Assembly: GCA_021414005.1 (NCBI GenBank)
Contig: JAIOPH010000030.1
Location: 1 to 64,000 of the forward strand
From: Chthoniobacter sp.
GTDB taxonomy: Bacteria; Verrucomicrobiota; Verrucomicrobiia; Chthoniobacterales; Chthoniobacteraceae
Length of the DNA stretch: 64,000 nt
Reading direction: 5' to 3'
Below, in pieces: positions 1 through 8,228 of the stretch. The position numbers were made by a program, and so were the translations under genes. Each line of letters opens with the position of its first letter. The first letter of the stretch is position 1. Under the pieces are notes generated by a model. That model saw only the letters and a program-made list of their open reading frames with translations. It was not told where the DNA came from and ran no database searches.

Positions 1-600
1 TCCGCCGCTCGACCTCCAGCGCCACGAGCTCCCGGCTAAACTCATCGCAGATCGGCAGCCATTTGAGCCGCCGCCCGTCCTCGGTCTGGTCGAAGACAAA
101 GTCGTAGCTCCACACATGGTTGACCCGCTCGGTCCGCCGCCGCTGCGTGCCGCCTTCGCTTACTCCCGACCCGCTGGCGCTGGCGCTGCCGGCGCGGCAC
201 TTTGAGCCCTTCCCACCGCCCATGCAGCACGGCTTGTCGTTTGCGCTCCGGGCCTGCCATATTGCCAGCACCCGCCGGTGCTGCCCTTCGGGCAAAGGCG
301 CAGCGCCTTTGGCTGTCTCGTTCCACTCGGCTCCCTTCGCCACCTCCGTGAGGATGGAAAGGTCCAGAGTCTGGTTCGCCACGAGCTTCTTGAGCTGCGG
401 GTTTTCCTTCTCCAGCGCCTTCAGCCGCTTGCTCGTCACCTCCTTCGCTCCGTCATACTCCTGCCGCCATCGGTGGTCGGTCGGTGGACTGACTTCCAGC
501 TTCGTTCAGACCGCCTCCACGCTCTGGCCTCCCGCCAATAGCTTGGACGCCTCGCGCAGCTTCTTGATGATCTCTTCGGGTGGGGGTCGTTGCGTTTCAT
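1..600 (-). pseudogene. Degenerate IS3-family transposase (OrfA plus OrfB remnant), runs off the left edge
   Basis: Read on the minus strand, an IS3-type OrfA beginning is seen near 600 (Met-Lys-Arg, then PEEIIKKLREASKLLAGG in a different frame), followed by an in-frame stop after QSVEAV and the leucine-zipper-like stretch LKALEKENPQLKKLVANQ. OrfB follows: EGLKVPRRQRQRQR lies in one frame and the integrase-core segment NHVWSYDFVFDQTEDG...ICDEFSREL in another. That segment carries the first catalytic Asp of the DDE triad. At least two frameshifts and one stop are visible, so the element is dead. The rest of OrfB would lie outside the window. Family assignment rests on recognised IS3 motifs; no terminal inverted repeat or target duplication could be placed. 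Confidence 0.8.
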
Positions 601-665
601 GTTGAGAGTTCGGCGGCGCTCAGGCGAGCGCAGCGCGGTCCACGTCTGTCCACGAATGTCTTCCG

Positions 666-1160
666 ATGACTGATGAACAACGTGCCGCCTCTCATCGGAC
701 GTGGCTGACCGCGATGGGAGATGGCGACTTCGAGGCCGCGTGGCGAGAGGCGGATGGGATGGAGGCGGTGTGCCGGGCGCGCGGTTGACGGTACGCCGTT
801 TCGCGGGCGGCGAGTGATCGTCCGCTGTTCGCACGGACTGGGAGATACGTTGCAGTTCATCCGCTTTGTCCCGGCCGTTGCGTTCGAGGCGTCGTCCGTC
901 ACCGTGGCTATTCAGCCAGCGCTGCTGAATCTCTTTCCGACATCTTCGGCCTTTGGATACATGCGCGATGGCTGGACTGACGAACCGTTCGTCGGCGAGG
1001 TGGATATGGAGATCACGGAACTCGCGTACTCGCTGCGCATTTCGCCCGCCGATCTGCCCGGATCGATTCCGTGGTTGGGTGCAAAGTGGATTCACCAAAG
1101 GGCAACCTTTTCTCCACCGCCGCGAGCAGGAAGACCGCGCGTGGGCTTGATCTGGGCGAC
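666..1160 (+). pseudogene. Truncated, frameshifted glycosyltransferase-9-like (heptosyltransferase-type) gene
   Basis: An ATG at 666 opens MTDEQRAASHRTWLTAMGDG followed by DFEAAWREADGMEA, then hits a stop at 786-788. The neighbouring frame continues VDGTPFRGRRVIVRCSHGLG-DTLQFIRFVPAV, later DLPGSIPWLGAK and RVGLIWAT. The HGLGDTLQF(I/V)R motif and the late GLIWA strand are typical of the TPR/ADP-heptose:LPS heptosyltransferase-like proteins common in Verrucomicrobia and Planctomycetes. The reading frame therefore changes around 770-790. Homology stops abruptly after WAT near 1160, where IS-like sequence begins on the other strand. The C-terminal half of the glycosyltransferase is missing, presumably by insertion or deletion. 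Confidence 0.7.
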
Positions 1161-1420
1161 GATTGATTCGCACTGCCCGGTGCCCCCGCACCAGTTTGCC
1201 CCGCAGTCGGCGGACTTTCGCCTCCAGCTCGGCGGCCGTGCGCGGGCTCGCTGGCACGGCTGCCTTCGGGCCGCCTCGCCCCAGTCGCGCAAGGTCCAGT
1301 AGTTGATGTCCAGTTCGCCCGCCGTGCCGCTCAAGTCGCCGCTGTGTCGAGCGCAATGCTCCACGGTGGCCTTTGAATTCCGCGTCCTAATGCCGCCGCG
1401 GGCGCTTGCTCCGGGTCGTG
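1161..1420 (-). pseudogene. Second IS3-like OrfA remnant, frameshifted
   Basis: On the minus strand the sequence encodes EHCARHSGDLSGTAGELDIN followed by YWTLRDWGEAA, the helix-turn-helix of an IS3/IS2-type OrfA. The continuation SPRTAAELEAKVRRLRGKL, the start of its coiled coil, is in another frame. Upstream, the usual H(T/D)AEFK start lies in yet another frame behind a stop. The motifs differ from the OrfA at 1-600, so this is a second element and not the other end of the first. It abuts the truncated glycosyltransferase at about 1160, consistent with IS-mediated disruption. No intact OrfB is present. Confidence 0.65.
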
Positions 1421-1582
1421 TCTTCTTTCGGTGTGTTGATTTGGTTCATTCAGCTTGGTCCAGCGTCCATACCCAATCCTGTCCGTGAAACCGAGTCAGG
1501 CCCACCCATGAATCCTTCTCCCAATCACAATCCCAAGTGCATAGATACGGCTGAGGATAACAGCTTTTGGGGTCAGGGCAGC

Positions 1583-3142
1583 TCAGCGGCGGCTGCCGCC
1601 GAACATGCTGCCGAGGAGGCCGCGGACGATGCTGCGGCCGACGCCGCTGCCGACGGAGCGGACGGCGCTTTTGGTGGCGGCTTCGAGCATCCCTTCGCGG
1701 TGCCCGCCGCGGGGGCCGGTGGTGCCAAAAAGGAGGGAGCCAATAGTGCCGACGAGACCGCCGCCGGTATCGCTAGACGCGGGCGTGGTGGTGCCGGGCA
1801 GGGGAGTGGGCGCGGCAGTTGGCGATGCTGCCGACGATGGTGCGGGCGCGCCAACGGCAGCGGAGCCGGCCACGCGGGCGCGTAGTTTTTCGGCGGCGCT
1901 TTCTCGGTTCACGGCGGTTTCGTACGCGCCGAAAAGGACGGAGGATTTGATGATCTCCTGGCGCTCGGCGGCGGTGATGGGGCCGATTTTCGCCCGGGGC
2001 GGCAGGACGAACGCGCGCTCGACCACGCCGGGCGTGCCGGTTTCATCGAGCAGCGAGACGAGCGCTTCGCCGACCGCGAGTTGCGTGATGGTTTCCTCGA
2101 CGTTGAGCTGCGGGTTCTGCCGGAAAGTTTGCGCCGCGCTTTGTACGGCTTTCTGGTCGCGCGGCGAAAAGGCGCGCAACGCGTGCTGCACACGGTTGCC
2201 GAGCTGGCCGAGGATCTTCTCGGGGATGTCGATGGGGTTTTGCGTGATGAAATACACGCCCACACCTTTCGACCGAATGAGCCGGACGACCTGCTCGACC
2301 TTGTCTTCGAGCGCCTTGGGGATGTCGTCGAAAAGGAGGTGCGCCTCGTCGAAGAAAAACACGAGCTTCGGTTTGTCGAGGTCGCCGACTTCGGGGAGGC
2401 GCTCGAAGAGTTCGCTGAGCAGCCAGAGGAGCGCGGTGGCGTAGGTGCGCGGGCTGTTCATGAGCTGGTCCGCGCAGAGGATATTGATGACGCCGCGTCC
2501 GCCGTCGCCGGTCTGGATGAGGTCGTCGAGATTGAGCGCGGGTTCGCCGAAAAATTTGCCCGCGCCCTGCTGCTCGAGCTGGAGCAGGCCGCGCTGGATC
2601 GCGCCGATGCTGGCGGTGCTGACGTTGCCGTATTTCACGGTGAGTTCGGAGGCGTTCTCGCCGATGAAGCGCAGCATTTCGCGCAGGTCTTCGAGGTCGA
2701 GCAAAAGAAGCCCGTGATCGTCGGCGACGCGGAAGAGGATTTGCAGCACGCCCTCCTGCGTGTCGTTGAGATTGAGTACGCGGGAGAGGAGCAGCGGCCC
2801 CATCTCGGAAACCGTCGCGCGCACCGGGTGGCCGCTGGCGCCGAAGATGTCCCAAAACGTGACCGGGTAACCGGCGAATTTGAAATCGTCGATCCCGAGC
2901 AGTTTCAGGCGCTCGTCGATCTTCGGATTCGACGCGCCCGGCTTCGCGAGCCCGCTCAGGTCGCCCTTGATGTCGGACATGAAAACAGGCACGCCGATGT
3001 CGCTGAAGTGCTCGGCGAGACCTTGCAGTGTGATGGTCTTGCCGGTGCCGGTCGCGCCGGCGATGAGCCCGTGGCGATTGCCCATTTTCGGGTCAAAAAA
3101 AAGCTCGTCTTGGCCTTTGGCGATTAGAAAGCGAGTGGACAT
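1583..3142 (-). CDS. HerA-like ATPase of the YjgR/DUF853 family
   Basis: A 519-residue protein with a Walker A motif GATGTGKT at residues 29-36, close to the N terminus, and a Walker B LVFFFDEAHLL at about 260-270. FITQNP follows, the sensor-like segment of HerA/FtsK-type motor ATPases. The N-terminal segment FDPKMGNRHGLIAGATGTGK and the DIKGDLSGLA segment are characteristic of YjgR (DUF853), a family of about 500 residues, so the length is normal. The last ~100 residues are Ala/Pro/Ser/Gly-rich and end in GLLGSMFGGSRR, a tail also usual for the family. Cellular role is unsettled; HerA relatives pump DNA, and YjgR itself is poorly characterised. Divergently transcribed from glgC. Confidence 0.88.
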   Translation of the reverse strand: MSTRFLIAKGQDELFFDPKMGNRHGLIAGATGTGKTITLQGLAEHFSDIGVPVFMSDIKGDLSGLAKPGASNPKIDERLKLLGIDDFKFAGYPVTFWDIFGASGHPVRATVSEMGPLLLSRVLNLNDTQEGVLQILFRVADDHGLLLLDLEDLREMLRFIGENASELTVKYGNVSTASIGAIQRGLLQLEQQGAGKFFGEPALNLDDLIQTGDGGRGVINILCADQLMNSPRTYATALLWLLSELFERLPEVGDLDKPKLVFFFDEAHLLFDDIPKALEDKVEQVVRLIRSKGVGVYFITQNPIDIPEKILGQLGNRVQHALRAFSPRDQKAVQSAAQTFRQNPQLNVEETITQLAVGEALVSLLDETGTPGVVERAFVLPPRAKIGPITAAERQEIIKSSVLFGAYETAVNRESAAEKLRARVAGSAAVGAPAPSSAASPTAAPTPLPGTTTPASSDTGGGLVGTIGSLLFGTTGPRGGHREGMLEAATKSAVRSVGSGVGRSIVRGLLGSMFGGSRR

Positions 3143-3272
3143 TGGTCGGATGAATTGGCGCGGAAAATAGGACCGCGAGGGATGGCGGGGCGAGGAGATT
3201 TGTTGTCACTACGGGAGCATTTTGTGCAGTGACAATCCGCGTCGCGCTCCGCACCATGCGGGAAACGCACGT

Positions 3273-4565
3273 ATGAATCCATCGAACTGGCCCGCGATCA
3301 CCGACAAGACGCTCTCCATCATCATGGGCGGGGGAGCTGGCACGCGTCTTTTTCCTCTCACCAAGGAGCGCTCGAAGCCCGCCGTGCCGCTGGCCGGGAA
3401 ATACCGGATCGTGGACATCCCGGTTTCCAACTGCATCAACTCCGGCCTGCGGCGCGTGTATGTGCTCACGCAGTTCAATTCCGCGTCGCTGCACAAGCAC
3501 ATCAACTCCAGCTACAAGTTCGACAATTTCTCCCGCAGCTTCGTCGAGATCCTGGCCGCGCAGCAGACGCCCACGGACACGAGCTGGTATCAGGGCACCG
3601 CCGACGCCGTGCGGCAAAACCTCCGCGATTTCCTCCAGTATCCGTACGAATATTTCGTGATCCTGAGCGGCGATCAGCTTTACCGGATGGACTTCCGCGA
3701 GGTGCTCAAACAGCACATCGAGACGAAAGCGGACATGACGCTCGCCACGATCCCGGTGGGCCGCGAGGCGGCGAAAGAGTTCGGCCTCATGCACACGGAC
3801 GAGGCGCGGAAAATCGTGCGCTTTGAGGAGAAGCCGAAAGATCCCGCGGTGCTCGACGCCATGCGCATCCCGCCGTCTTTGCTGAAGGAACTGGGCCGGC
3901 CGGCGGACGCGGAGCTGTTTCAGGCGTCGATGGGCATCTACATTTTCAACCGCGAAGTGCTGGTGCAGGCGTTGGACAATGACGCCGTGGATTTCGGCAA
4001 GCACATCATCCCGGGCATGCTCTCGAAGTTCCGCGTCCACGCCTACATTTTCCAAGGCTACTGGGAGGACATCGGAACGATCCGCGCGTTCTTCGACGCC
4101 AACCTCCAACTCACGAACCCCGTGCCGGAGTTCAATTTCTTCGACACCGTCACACCCATCTACACGCACGCGCGCTTCCTCCCCGGCAGCAAGATCAACG
4201 GCGCAAACATCCGCCAGGCCATCCTCTCCGACGGGTGCATCATCGACGACGCGCACATCGAGCGCGCGGTCATCGGCATCCGCAGCTACATCAAAAGCGG
4301 CACCACCGTGCGCAACAGCATCATCATGGGCGCGGATTTTTACGACGCCGACCAGGCCGCGCGCGGCAATACCCCCGAGCTGGGCATTGGCAAAAACTGC
4401 GTCATCGACCACGCGATCATCGACAAAAACGCGCGCATCGGCGATGGCGCGGTCATCACGCCGGACGGCAAGCCGAAGAACTTCGACGGACCGAATTACT
4501 ACATTCGCGATGGCATCGTGGTGGTGCCGAAGGGCGCGGTCATCGAGGCTGGGGCGTGGATTTAG
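3273..4565 (+). CDS. glgC: Glucose-1-phosphate adenylyltransferase
   Basis: Makes ADP-glucose and pyrophosphate from ATP and glucose-1-phosphate, the committed step of bacterial glycogen synthesis. The 430-residue product has the nucleotide-binding signature GGGAGTRLFPLT at residues 19-30, then KYRIVDIPVSNCINSG and the WYQGTADAVRQN motif. Residues after about 310 form the left-handed beta-helix part, with repeated isoleucine-rich hexads such as AILSDGCIIDDAHIERAVIG. The length is normal for bacterial GlgC. An in-frame start also exists 51 bases upstream, but family alignment favours the ATG at 3273 because the conserved core begins about 15 residues later. No other glycogen genes are in the window. 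Confidence 0.95.
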   Translation: MNPSNWPAITDKTLSIIMGGGAGTRLFPLTKERSKPAVPLAGKYRIVDIPVSNCINSGLRRVYVLTQFNSASLHKHINSSYKFDNFSRSFVEILAAQQTPTDTSWYQGTADAVRQNLRDFLQYPYEYFVILSGDQLYRMDFREVLKQHIETKADMTLATIPVGREAAKEFGLMHTDEARKIVRFEEKPKDPAVLDAMRIPPSLLKELGRPADAELFQASMGIYIFNREVLVQALDNDAVDFGKHIIPGMLSKFRVHAYIFQGYWEDIGTIRAFFDANLQLTNPVPEFNFFDTVTPIYTHARFLPGSKINGANIRQAILSDGCIIDDAHIERAVIGIRSYIKSGTTVRNSIIMGADFYDADQAARGNTPELGIGKNCVIDHAIIDKNARIGDGAVITPDGKPKNFDGPNYYIRDGIVVVPKGAVIEAGAWI

Positions 4566-4681
4566 GAAGGAGATTGTGCGGAGTTTGCAGTGGACGCTGT
4601 CTGGCGGTCCGTGTTTTTGATCCGATGAATCGCCTGCGCCGCCATTGAGGCGTCGCATTTTTCAAACCTCCACCCATTCGT

Positions 4682-5398
4682 ATGCCATCTCTTCGCCAAC
4701 TCACCGCGGGCCTGCTCGGCCTGTTTTTCCTCACTGCTCCCGTCGGTCTCGTTCTCGCCGAACCCCCAGCCGCCGCGCCTGCAAAACCGGTCGCGGTGCA
4801 GGATTTTCCGGAGCCGATCCGTGTTGCGTGTGTGGGCGACAGCATCACGCAGGGGGTTGGAGCCGGCGCAAACTCGTATCCCGTCCAACTCGGTAAATTG
4901 CTGGGCGAGAAGTGGAAGGTTGGGAACTTCGGCGTGAGCGGGACGACGATGCTGAAGAAGGGGGACAATCCATATTTCAAGCAAAGTGCGTTCACCAATG
5001 CGCAGGGCATGAAGCCGAATGTCGTCATCATCATGCTCGGCACGAACGACACGAAGCCGCAGAACTGGAAGAGCAAGGAAGACTACGCTGCGGACTACAG
5101 GGAGATGGTCGAGACGTTTCAGAAACTGGAGAGCAAACCGCGTGTCTATGTGTGCCGGCCCTGCCCGGTGATCGCGAATGGAAACTGGGGGATCAATGAG
5201 CCCAACGTGCTGGAACTGATCCCAGTGATCGACAAGCTGGCCGCGGAGATGAAGCTCGACGTGATCGACATGCACGCGGCGCTGGCCGGGCACCCGGAGT
5301 TTATCCCGGATCGCGTGCATCCCAATGCCGATGGCGCGGGAGCGATGGCGAAGGCGGCGTTTCGCGCGCTGACCGGCAAGGATGAGCCTGCGAAGTAG
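4682..5398 (+). CDS. Secreted SGNH/GDSL-family hydrolase
   Basis: A 238-residue protein with a hydrophobic signal peptide (about residues 1-26, cleavage near VLA-EPP). The SGNH blocks are clear: block I GDSITQG at about 52-58 with the nucleophilic Ser, an NFGVSG segment (block II), GTND at about 120-123 (block III), and DRVHPN near 217 with the catalytic Asp/His pair. Such enzymes are lipases or, in this phylum, often carbohydrate esterases acting on acetylated polysaccharide outside the cytoplasm. The substrate cannot be told from sequence. It is followed 15 bases later by an SDR gene and may be co-transcribed with it. Two more SGNH proteins lie at 21-23 kb. Confidence 0.9.
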   Translation: MPSLRQLTAGLLGLFFLTAPVGLVLAEPPAAAPAKPVAVQDFPEPIRVACVGDSITQGVGAGANSYPVQLGKLLGEKWKVGNFGVSGTTMLKKGDNPYFKQSAFTNAQGMKPNVVIIMLGTNDTKPQNWKSKEDYAADYREMVETFQKLESKPRVYVCRPCPVIANGNWGINEPNVLELIPVIDKLAAEMKLDVIDMHAALAGHPEFIPDRVHPNADGAGAMAKAAFRALTGKDEPAK

Positions 5399-5413
5399 CG
5401 CGAGCACGGCGCG

Positions 5414-6283
5414 ATGGGCAAAGTCGTCATCGCGGGGTGCGGGTTCACGGGATTGGCCACGGCGCGGCTTTTCGTGGAAAAGGGCTGGGGGGTTGTCGGA
5501 GTCACGCACTCGCTGGAGTCGGCGGTGGCGCTGCGCGGCGAGGCGTTTCGCGTAGTCGCGTGCGACATCACGGATCGCGCGGCGCTCGCGGCGTGCGGGG
5601 AACTGCGCGGGGCGGATGCCGTGATCCACTGCGCGAGTTCCGGGCGCGGCGGAGTGGAGCAGTATCGCGCGGTCTATCTCGGCGGCGTCCGCGCGCTGGC
5701 CGAAGTGCTCGCGCCGCGGACGCTGGTCTTCACAAGCAGCACATCGGTTTACGCGCAAACGGATGGCGCGTGGGTCAGCGAGGAAAGCGCTGCCGAGCCG
5801 GATCGCGAGACGGGCCGGGTGCTGCGGGAGACGGAGGACTTGGTGCTCGCGGAAAGCGGCGTGGTCGCACGGCTGGCGGGAATTTACGGGCCGGGGCGGT
5901 CGGTGCTGCTGCGGAAGTTTTTCGCGGGCGAGGCGGTTATCGAAGGCGATGGCGCGAAGTGGATCAATCAGGTGCATCGCGATGACATCGCCAGCGCTCT
6001 CGTGCATCTCGTGACCACGTGTGCGCGCGGCGTTTTTAATGTGAGCGATGACGAGCCGCTGGCGCAGTCCGCGGTGTACTCGTGGCTCGCCGGACGCTTC
6101 GCCCGTCCGCTCCCGCCGTCCGGTCCGATCAATACCGAGCGCAAACGCGGCTGGACCAACAAGCGCGTAAGCAACGCGAAGCTGCGGGCCGTTGGCTGGC
6201 AGGCGCGGTATCCGTCATTTTTTGCGGCGGTGGAAAACGATCCGGCATTGCTGGCGGCTGTGATGGGGCCCCGAACGGCGTAA
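5414..6283 (+). CDS. NAD(P)-dependent epimerase/dehydratase-like SDR protein (YeeZ type)
   Basis: A 289-residue extended short-chain dehydrogenase/reductase relative. A Rossmann glycine motif GCGFTGLATARLF starts at about residue 8. The segment DAVIHCASS follows the third strand, and LVFTSSTSVYAQ carries the serine cluster of the active-site region. ARLAGIYGPGR is the conserved late motif of the NAD-dependent epimerase/YeeZ group. The classical YxxxK pair is not in its usual place, so catalytic competence as an oxidoreductase is uncertain, as for other YeeZ-like proteins. The gene closely follows an SGNH hydrolase gene. Substrate unknown. Confidence 0.82.
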   Translation: MGKVVIAGCGFTGLATARLFVEKGWGVVGVTHSLESAVALRGEAFRVVACDITDRAALAACGELRGADAVIHCASSGRGGVEQYRAVYLGGVRALAEVLAPRTLVFTSSTSVYAQTDGAWVSEESAAEPDRETGRVLRETEDLVLAESGVVARLAGIYGPGRSVLLRKFFAGEAVIEGDGAKWINQVHRDDIASALVHLVTTCARGVFNVSDDEPLAQSAVYSWLAGRFARPLPPSGPINTERKRGWTNKRVSNAKLRAVGWQARYPSFFAAVENDPALLAAVMGPRTA

Positions 6284-6446
6284 GCCAAAATTCGCACGCG
6301 CGTTTACGCTCCGCCTGACGATTGGGAGGAGCCGATAAGTGACGAGCGCAGTTAAGGCGGTAGCAGTAATGCCGTTTGACACCCTCGCCGCCGGAAGGCA
6401 CAACTCCACCGCAGTTTCCACTCAGTAACCCCAACACCCAGCCAAC

Positions 6447-7544
6447 ATGCACAAACCTCTAGCTACCACCATCGCCCTGACGCTTGGCTTCATTGCCCTC
6501 GCGATTCCGGGTGCCACCTCAGCTGGTCAGCCGCTCTACGGTCCGACCGGTCAGGAAGGCAAAGGCAAAACCATTAGTCCACTCGATCCGGTGCCCGGAA
6601 CGATCACGCTCGGCGGCGAATTCAGCAATCACCTGCAAGGCATCTATCTCGACTCGGTCACTCCTTTCTGGCATCCGGGCGACGCGACCATATTTCTGAG
6701 CACGCGCTCGAAGTATGACGACAGCCATCAATACGACACCAACTACGGCCTCGGCTTGCGCTATCTGGTGCCCGGTCGCGATGTGATCCTTGGCGTGAAC
6801 GCCTTTTACGACTCGCTCGACAGCCAGTTCGACAACCAGTTTCACTCCGCCGGCTTTGGTGCCGAAATCCTGACGCGCTGGGTAGATGCGCGTTTCAACT
6901 ACTACCTCCCGGCGAGCGACGACATCCTCGCGGGCACCACGCGCCGGCGCTCATCGAGCACGACGGTGACGGGGCCGGTGCAGAATGGAAGTGTGCTGCA
7001 AACCACGACCACCACCCGCACGCGGAAGCAGACTTTTCGCAACTATGAAGCCTTTCTCGAAGGGTGGAACGCCGAAGCCGGCTTCCTCATCCCGGGACTC
7101 GACCGCTACATGGAGACGCGCGTCTTCGGCGGATATTACCACTACAACAACCCGTTCAAGAGCGACTACGAGGGCTTCAAGGCTCGCCTCGAAGCGCACT
7201 TCCTGCCCGGGGTCATCGGTAATGTGGAATGGTGGAACGACTCCCATCTCAATGGCGGCCACTGGACGACAGATGTCCACGTTTCCGTACCGTTCTCGAT
7301 CTTCAATCTCGCCAAGGGACGCAATCCCTTTGAAGGAGCCAGCGAGTCCTTCCGGCCCCGGCAGCGTGAATTCCGCGAGCGCCTCAGCGACATGGTCGTG
7401 CGTTCGCATCGGGTGAAGACGGTGAAGTCTGGCGACATTGAGACGAGCGACAAGACTTCGACGCAGACCCGGACGACAACGACGAACGTGTCCACGGTAG
7501 CGCCGCCGACGCCTCCTCCGTTCACGCCCCCGCCCATTGGCTAA
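6447..7544 (+). CDS. Inverse-autotransporter-type outer-membrane beta-barrel protein without passenger
   Basis: A 365-residue exported protein (signal peptide to about residue 27). Residues ~50-300 resemble the beta-domain of inverse autotransporters (intimin/invasin family): GLGLRYLVPGRDVILGVNAF, FYDSLDSQFDNQFHSAGFGA, then the DARFNYYLPASDD strand. In canonical members this barrel is followed by Ig-like passenger domains. Here the protein ends after a Thr-rich segment and a proline tail (TPPPFTPPPIG). It may therefore act as a plain porin-like barrel or be an anchor. No LysM or passenger gene is adjacent. Flanked downstream by a terminator-like hairpin. Confidence 0.75.
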   Translation: MHKPLATTIALTLGFIALAIPGATSAGQPLYGPTGQEGKGKTISPLDPVPGTITLGGEFSNHLQGIYLDSVTPFWHPGDATIFLSTRSKYDDSHQYDTNYGLGLRYLVPGRDVILGVNAFYDSLDSQFDNQFHSAGFGAEILTRWVDARFNYYLPASDDILAGTTRRRSSSTTVTGPVQNGSVLQTTTTTRTRKQTFRNYEAFLEGWNAEAGFLIPGLDRYMETRVFGGYYHYNNPFKSDYEGFKARLEAHFLPGVIGNVEWWNDSHLNGGHWTTDVHVSVPFSIFNLAKGRNPFEGASESFRPRQREFRERLSDMVVRSHRVKTVKSGDIETSDKTSTQTRTTTTNVSTVAPPTPPPFTPPPIG

Positions 7545-7569
7545 CTAAATTCCGGTTCGGATCCGAACT

Positions 7570-7603
7570 CAGCCGCTGGCTTGCTTACGCGGGCCAGCGG
7601 CTG
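7570..7603. terminator. Hairpin between convergent genes
   Basis: Perfect 11-base inverted repeat CAGCCGCTGGC / GCCAGCGGCTG around a 12-base loop, lying in the gap between the barrel protein and the convergent methyltransferase. The following TTCGTTT is only a weak U-tract, so termination on the plus strand is plausible but not certain. Confidence 0.6.
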
Positions 7604-7618
7604 CTTCGTTTGCGGGAT

Positions 7619-8209
7619 TCAGTTTTCCACCAACCGCAACACTCGCATCCACTCGCGGCCCTCGCGCCCGGGGTAGGCGCTTTTCGGCAGCCATTCGCTG
7701 AGGACAGTAAAGTGGGGCGCGAAGAGCGTGTCGAGTTCTGCGGTGCTGACACCGAAGGGTGGGCCGTCCGTCGGGTGATTCTGCCCGGGATCCAGGTAGA
7801 AGACGGCCAGCAGATGACCGCCGGGCCGAAGCGCACCGGCGACGGCGGCGACGTAAGCCGGGCGCATCGCGGGGTCGATGGCGCAGAAGCAGGTGTGCTC
7901 CCACACCCAGTCAAAGATTCCGCGCAGCCGCGGCGGCAGGGCGAAAAGGTCCGCGAGTTCGTAGCTCTCGCCACCCACGGTCGGGAAAGTGCGCGCGCCT
8001 TTCACCGCCGACGGCGCGATGTCCAAGCCGACGACTTCATCCGCCGTCGCGGCCAGGGCGCGGACATCGTGGCCGAAGCCACAGCCGGGCACGAGCACGC
8101 GCCCGCGCACCGGTTCGGTGCGGAGGAACTCCACAAGGCCGGGACTCGGCCCGCCTTTTTCCCACGGGGTTTCGTTCTTTTGGTAGTTGGCTTCCCAATC
8201 GGTCGGCAT
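7619..8209 (-). CDS. SAM-dependent methyltransferase of the thiopurine S-methyltransferase (TPMT) family
   Basis: A 196-residue class I methyltransferase. The N-terminal WEANYQKNETPWEKGGPSPG is the substrate-side signature of bacterial TPMT-like proteins. The SAM motif I is VLVPGCGFGHDV, at about residues 39-50, with the acidic strand-2 residue in VVGLDIAPSA. WVWEHTCFCAIDP is the family's post-II motif. Bacterial members act on sulfur, selenium, tellurium or halide acceptors, and the substrate here cannot be assigned. It lies 19 bases downstream of another methyltransferase gene on the same strand, so the two are probably one transcript. Confidence 0.87.
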   Translation of the reverse strand: MPTDWEANYQKNETPWEKGGPSPGLVEFLRTEPVRGRVLVPGCGFGHDVRALAATADEVVGLDIAPSAVKGARTFPTVGGESYELADLFALPPRLRGIFDWVWEHTCFCAIDPAMRPAYVAAVAGALRPGGHLLAVFYLDPGQNHPTDGPPFGVSTAELDTLFAPHFTVLSEWLPKSAYPGREGREWMRVLRLVEN

Positions 8210-8228
8210 AGTGGGTGAAAGATTGAAG

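Noticed and set aside
42..326. 94-residue minus-strand gene at the left edge
   Set aside because: It is one frame of a frameshifted IS3 OrfB remnant and not a separate gene.
1605..2444. Plus-strand gene in the Ala/Ser-rich tail of the HerA-like ATPase
   Set aside because: The composition is the complement of the protein's low-complexity tail; no homology.
2081..3127. Long plus-strand frame (about 348 codons) opposite the HerA-like ATPase
   Set aside because: It is antisense to a gene with clear Walker motifs, in GC-rich DNA where such shadows are expected, and shows no homology.
3093..4658. Long minus-strand frame (about 521 codons) opposite glgC
   Set aside because: glgC is certain; the antisense frame is rich in Arg, Val and Asp and carries no motif.
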